DNA from: Ampullaceana balthica
Taxonomy: Eukaryota > Mollusca > Gastropoda > Lymnaeidae
Direction of reading: 5' to 3'
DNA: 64,000 nucleotides
Assembly: GCA_944989445.1 (NCBI GenBank)
Contig: CALYLW010000013.1
Span: 1,026,566-1,090,565 of the forward strand
The position numbers and the translations under genes were made by a program. Every line of letters begins with the position of its first letter. Position 1 is the first letter of the stretch. Positions 58,689-64,000 of this stretch are shown piece by piece. Under the pieces are notes generated by a model. That model made no database searches. It had not been told where the DNA came from and worked only from the letters and a program-made list of their open reading frames with translations.

Positions 58689-59019
58689 CATCATCATCAG
58701 TGGCGCTACAGCCCATGTAGGGCCCTGGCCTGCTCCACCACATCCTTCCATTCGGATCTATATCGATGGCTTGCCTCCTCCATGCCCGAACCCCCAGCTG
58801 TTTTAGGTCCGTTTCCACATCATCTATCCACCTCAGTCTTGGGCGACCAGTGAGTCGTCTGCCCCTAGGCTTCTGCCTGTAAATAATTTTTGGGGCTCTA
58901 CACTCAGGCATCCTTTTAACATGTCCTGCCCAGCGTAGTCTTCCTTTTTTAATACTTGTGACTATGGGTGTGTCTCTGTACAGATGGTATAGCTCTTGGT
59001 TTGTACGAATTCTCCAGAA
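58689..59019 (-). mobile_element. Truncated RTE-like LINE 3' fragment
   Basis: Minus-strand frame with GRRLTGRPRLRWIDDVETDL and QLGVRAWRRQA, typical of the C-terminal end of RTE-like LINE proteins, ending in a TGATGATGATG tail. A 13-bp duplication AAGTAGATTCAGT flanks it at 58676-58688 and 59020-59032, so its insertion into the hAT is clear. Confidence 0.88.
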
Positions 59020-59479
59020 AAGTAGATTCAGTGCGTAACTAATTTATTATAAATTTTTTACAATTAATAAAATTTTAAAATAAATGCAAATAAACAATGG
59101 CGGTTACATAAAATTACTGCTGACGAAAATAGAGCAGAGGATTACTAAATTGGTAGCAACATACCAGGTTCACCTATTCATTTTTAAATTTTAAAAAAAA
59201 ATGTATTTATTTTTTAAAAACTATTCTTGAATTATGGAACCAGGTTATTGGTTATGATTTGCATGAATGCATTCAAATTGAAGTCCGTCAACATCGATCT
59301 GTTCTTAGACTTATTTATTTTCATACAAGAAAAAGCTTGCTTAAAGATGTATGTGGATCCAAATAGTGGCAAAAGTGTGGCACTTAAGTTTTTTAAAGTG
59401 TGGAAATGCCGCACCTAGCAGAAGCTAAAAAAACTCCAGCAGAAAAACTAACTTGAACTTCTTCTTCAGGTCATAATCT

Positions 59480-60656
59480 GCATTTAGGTTAAGCAGTTCT
59501 AACAGCATATCCTCTGGGGCTTAATCAGCTTCTGCACTAAATTGTGAATGAGGATATTGAAGAGTGGTTCAAGGTTCTTGTAGTCTTTGAACCTCCTTTC
59601 AAATTTCATAGCAAAGGCATCTAACTGAGCCTTGTACTCATCAGAAACGGTTTTCTGTTTCAGCAAAGGGAAATGGCAAAACCTGTTTTCACCTGCTTGC
59701 CTGGAGAACAGGGAGAGTTTTGCCTGAAACTGAAATGATTTAACATACACATAAATTTCATGTGCAAACAGAGTATTACCCTGATGTTTGACATTCAGTT
59801 ACCGTAATTCAAATTTTCCATAATGTCAATGGCAAACATGAAGTCTGGCCTCCACTCTTCATTAACTATGGTAGTAACAAAATCACAAAAAAAACCTTTC
59901 ATCTCCAGCAACATAATTCTTTCTTCCTTGAGATCTCATACTCGCCTCAATAACTTGCCCAGACTCAGCCAGCGGACACTGCTGTGGTATATAATATCAT
60001 AATATTCAAATCTTCAAGCAGTGCCTTTAACGCCTGTGGTTAAGTGCCCTAGCTGTTACAAAGTTTATCATACTAACAACGGCTTGAAATTCAACACAGC
60101 TTTACAGACTTTCCTGGTTGACACAGTGGAGAGGTAAGAGTGTAAGGTCAGGGTGATATTCTTTAATTTTATTGCTTAAGACCCTCAAACACCTTAAAGA
60201 TGCTCACACACTCACGGCACAGCACGCAGACTGCTTGTCTCTTAGTGCTCTGAAGCATTATTTAACAGTTAATTCGTCATTTAAAAAAAATACATTCATC
60301 CTCAATCTTACTTTCTTTGGTAGCACTCATTGTTAAATCAACGTCTATTTGCTTTTAATTTACAAATTTTAAAAACTGTTCGAAATGTAAATCGTAAACA
60401 AAAGCCATTACCGGTTGAGCTGATCTGTAGTTTTGAATAGGTATGTTAACAATTAATGATTCTGAAGCCATAAAACTGATTATATATCTCTAGACTCGAA
60501 TCGAATGCTTGGAATAAAATTTCAAAAATAAATTTAAAAATTCTAAAAACAGAAAATTAACAAGACAAAAGATAGCCACATGTACATGCCTACGGGCCAC
60601 ATAATATACTCTGATTGGCTGCATATGGCCCCCGGACCGTAATTTGCCCACCCCCG
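59480..60656 (-). mobile_element. Nested GTF2IRD2-like hAT fragment
   Basis: On the minus strand its outer end is CACGGGGGTGGGCAAATTAC then GGTCCGGGGGCC. Coding traces include a decayed VRWLSLGKLLR (about 59940-59990) and FQAKLSLFSRQAG with FERRFKDYKNLEPLFNI at 59499-59750. The inner end is not identifiable. Confidence 0.72.
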
Positions 60657-60762
60657 TGTTAGAATAATATTTTAAAAATTCGGGGTTGGGGGGTGAGTAA
60701 TATTTTTTTTTCCTGGAAAGTGGGCGGTAGGCCAAAAAAGTTTGGGAACCACTGATGTAAAT

Positions 60763-61911
60763 TAATTCCTCTCATCTTGAAAACATAAAATCTCTGTGAA
60801 ATCAAATTTTTTAATTTCTCAAGTTTATTTTTGTACACTCTTGCATCACCAATAGTTTGATTTTATCTTAAACACCCCATTACATGAGATAAACTATTTC
60901 AATTCTGTTTTTTTGTCACTGAAGACTGACAATGACTTTTCCTAAATTTTAAAAAAATGTCTATCTACAGTGTCATTATTTCCTGACATCATTTCTGAGT
61001 TTTCTTGTTAAATTAATTAAATACCTGACCTAAATTATCATTGAATTAAATTTAAGAGATTTTGCATCTCAAAATTGGTAATGTTACTAATGTACTAAGT
61101 ACACCTGGATGGTTTCACAATCGTCCATTACGTATTGTTGCTCTGTACAATCAAGCATCTTGAATCACCAAAGTCGTGAGAGTTCTATGACAATTATATT
61201 TCTTTATTATTATTCTAAAGTCACATACAAAAACATACAATCCCAAGTCCCTTTATGATATATCCAATAGCATAAAAAAATATTTGTGTATAACAGGTTT
61301 AATAAACTATCTTATTAAACACATCTCTTAAGTACTCCAGGTGACATCACACAGTCACACACACACTACATATATAACATCACATCCCTCATAACAATAT
61401 GTAGCAACAAAGAGATGCAAATTTCAAATACTTTTAATTTATTAGAAAATATCACTTTGTTCTCCCATTGAAATCATTTAAAAAATCAACAATTGTATAA
61501 AGAAAACAACACAAAGTGTATATAAAATTGTGTACTCATCAAGAACATACACATTTAGCTAAGTATTGTGAACATTGTTAAATCTTATTATAATTACACA
61601 AAAAAGGATTTTATTTCAAAATTAAAGATCTGAAAAAACAATGCAAATACATTTTGAGGATATAAACAAGATAGATAAAATGAAGTCCCACAGAGTGAAA
61701 ATCTTGTCAATAAAAGGAATTTCAATGTCTAATAAAGTTACATTTAACTTAAGTCTTCCTTCTAAACCTTCTTATAATGATAAAAATAAAATCTGTAATA
61801 GAGCATTGTGGAATGGAAAGTAATCACTAAATTACCTTTTTTAAATTAAATATGTATGAGGCACTGGATATCCACTATTGGTTTTTTCAAAAATTTGTCT
61901 AAATAGGTTAT
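60763..61911. other. Intergenic and probable SCP2 3' UTR
   Basis: AT-rich sequence between the hAT and the SCP2 stop. Minus-strand AATAAA at plus 61610-61615 is a candidate polyadenylation signal, and another lies near 61200. No gene seen. Confidence 0.5.
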
Positions 61912-63834
61912 TTAGAGCTTGGCATCAGACTTAAGCTGGAGTTCTTTTAATTTCATGGCTAATCCCATGTTGCCAGTTATCTTCAGCTTGCCTTGAAAAA
62001 ATGCCTGAAGAGCAAAAATATTCAAAATTTATGGAGAAAAGCTTTTTCTTGTTATTCATAGTATCAAATAGAAATAAAGATAAAAAAGGCACACAAATAT
62101 ACATTCTTTTTGATACCTGTAATAACTATATAATTTAAGACAAAATGAAGTCCCACTTCCTGCATTTGAAAAACAACACCTATTTTAATGTATTTAAATT
62201 TAAAGAAAAATATGCAATGTATGGCAATTAATCGGAGACAAAATAAACCATGCAAAAAATTAAATCACAAGTTTTCCACCAAAGCATATCAAATAAAATA
62301 ACTGTGTCACACATTGTAGAAGCATTACTGGACTTAAATGGGACAAGATCATTACTTCGGTCAGAATTTAAGGATAATTATAGCAGACATCATGCCTTAA
62401 TGTGTGTAAACATTCTGCAGAGACTAGCCAGTCGTACACGCCAGTCGTACACACCAGCAGGTTGATTTTATACATCAATAGCTCGCTCTTTCATTAATCA
62501 GTGAATAAACAATGTTTATATATTTATTGCCCTTTGATAGTTTACCTTCAGACACTAATTTAGTTTTTTTTAAAAGAAAGATGTTTGACGACTATCAGGT
62601 TTTTTCAATTCTTTTTTTAAAAATGTGACTACTCACAGTTTGAGGGTTGAGTTTGCCTGTCATTAAGTCACACAAATCTTGATCTGACATGACAACTGTG
62701 GTATCTGCCTTTTCTGAAATGTAGTCCATGTAAAGAAAATATATACACACATATTTACTAATGCATTTAACTGAGGCGCTCAAAAAGATACTAATGAAAA
62801 TTTTCAGCTAATGGGAACAACACTCCATGTACAGTAAATATAATTTTAGAAATGTGTACACACTAACAGACTTTATGGAATAATAAAATTCAGTTGGATT
62901 ATATATAATATATTTTGTGTGTGCTCTTTTGTGTTCAAGTTCAATTATGAAATTTAAAATATACAATAATTTGGACTTGGCCTTGGTACTTTTTCACTTC
63001 TATAGAAATATTTCAACTTCTATATTACTTTATAGCAACATGTAAACATTCATAATGAAACGAGGATCTTATCTGTAAAAACATTCTTCAGCTAAGCTAT
63101 AATAATTAAAATTTAAAAAATAATGTTAATAAAATCTGATGTCATTCATGTTTTCTGTTTTGAGGAAAACTCATTTACACTTTTGTGGAATACATAGAAT
63201 GCCTTACTATTCTTTTTATAAAATTAGTGATTTCTGTACACACACTTGAATCACTGACAGTTTAGTTTTAACTGAAACTCCAAATAACATGAATTGAGTT
63301 CTTTCTTTTTTATTCTCCACTTGTTTTTAAGTCAATGAAGACAGAAAAAGGCTTATCCTTTAGTTTACATTAGGTCTAATAACAGAATTCCTTTTTCCTA
63401 ACATAGCATTTTTAACTCATGCAAGACTATTGTTGCTGAGCTAAGGTTTTAAATTACTTAAACATGTTACAATGTACTTTGGAATTGAACTAACCATTTG
63501 AATTAAATTTAACAGAGCCATTTCCATTTTTCACATCTACAATCCATGAAGCTTCTTTGCCTTCTTGTCCAGTTACCTTGAAACAGAAGACAGCTTTCAT
63601 CTTTTTAACAATATTAGCTCCATCCTGCAAAAATAAGCCAGATATTTTATATGCAACAAGATATTTGTACTTTTGAAAGTTTTATATCATAAAAGATAGG
63701 TATTCATTAGCATAAAGCAACTGAGATCATTTTAACTTACCTGCTCTAATCTTTTTTGGATTTCTGAAAACAGAGCTCCTGATTTAAAGTCTTTTTCAAT
63801 TGATGCACTGACTGCAGCTGGCTGAATGTCTCGA
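61912..63834 (-). CDS. SCP2: Sterol carrier protein 2 domain, last four exons (partial)
   Basis: Minus-strand exons 63741-63834, 63495-63624, 62637-62713 and 61912-62004 join in phase: RDIQPAAVSASIEKD..., KKMKAVFCFKVTGQEGKEAS, WIVDVKNGNGSVKF, KADTTVVMSDQDLCDLMTGK, AFFQGKLKITGNMGLAMKLK, ending SDAKL. This is collinear with animal SCP2, which binds and transfers lipids, and AKL is a PTS1 peroxisomal signal. The closest alternatives, HSDL2 and HSD17B4, share the domain, but the FFQGKLKITGNMGLAMKL stretch favours SCP2. The 5' part lies beyond the window, so whether an SCPx thiolase is fused upstream cannot be judged. The introns (62005-62636, 62714-63494, 63625-63740) are plain AT-rich sequence. 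Confidence 0.95.
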
Positions 63835-64000
63835 CTGAAATGTAATATTATTAATGTAAATGAATATTCAAACATACTAATAATTTGCATCAGTTGACAT
63901 ATTATATTTTAAAAGTTTAATAATATGGTATGGATTAAATGTTAGTCTTATACTTTCCAAACCCTTTGATGAGAATATAATTGTTATGTACCCATCCCTG

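Larger units (their letters stand above)
57786..60754 (+). mobile_element. hAT transposon with nested insertions
   Basis: Ends CAGTGATTCCCAAAGTGGGC and (other strand) CAGTGGTTCCCAAACTTTTT; perfect 8-bp duplication ATGTAAAT at 57778-57785 and 60755-60762. The plus-strand fragment at 58286-58618 (SDIIKKNLFSNNTLQIRIDE, LLSYMRFTKQEQICQELLF) resembles the middle of SCAND3/ZBED5-type transposases. A LINE fragment (58689-59019) and pieces of another, oppositely oriented hAT (about 59480-60656) interrupt it. Confidence 0.88.

Noticed and set aside
63940..64000. A further upstream SCP2 exon at the window edge
   Set aside because: No frame matches SCP2 linker sequence and no acceptor is visible; it may be intron.

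Overview
This is eukaryotic (metazoan) DNA: AT-rich, split by GT-AG introns, and loaded with transposable elements and minisatellites. Protein similarity and repeat types (a tRNA-derived SINE with a LINE-like tail, many hAT families, a gypsy-type LTR element) suggest a lophotrochozoan, perhaps a gastropod mollusc. The phylum is an inference, not something the sequence proves. No prokaryotic features are present.

Three host genes are recognisable. (1) Positions 1-26708, plus strand: the 3' 25 exons of an importin-13 (IPO13) gene. Joined, they give one uninterrupted 836-residue frame ending at a stop; about 130 N-terminal residues lie upstream of the window. (2) Positions 42981-55966, plus strand: a complete six-exon FAM151/menorin-family gene predicted to encode 569 residues with an N-terminal membrane anchor. 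(3) Positions 61912-63834, minus strand: the last four exons of sterol carrier protein 2 (SCP2), ending in the peroxisomal signal AKL.

The most striking property is that the IPO13 introns and 3' end are full of tandem arrays (units of 16, 19, 24/27, 25, 28, 38, 43, 46, 55 and 60 bp). Several are anchored on splice junctions. The 38-bp array upstream of exon 22 contains 12 perfectly spaced copies of that exon's own 3' splice site and exon start. The 43-bp array runs into the exon 23 acceptor. A 6.8-kb array fills intron 11 up to 18 bp from the exon 12 boundary. Short duplications of the exon 6 and exon 20 acceptors look like the first step of the same process.

The interval 27-42 kb has no host gene. 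It carries two inverted copies of a ~500-bp repeat (19.5 and 28.4 kb), MITEs, a SINE, and a nested stack: a repeat split by a ZMYM1-like hAT (36185-40007), itself split by a second hAT (36603-37915), then a third hAT remnant. Six hAT-type insertions in the window have perfect 8-bp target-site duplications. FAM151 intron 1 holds a gypsy-like LTR element (43821-49025, minus strand) with no visible pol. Its decayed gag frame continues in register into what looks like a KH RNA-binding domain. A truncated LINE sits inside that element, and its 3' end matches the tails of the two SINEs. A 957-bp hAT-type MITE lies 15 bp upstream of the predicted FAM151 start codon. Most transposon reading frames are broken.
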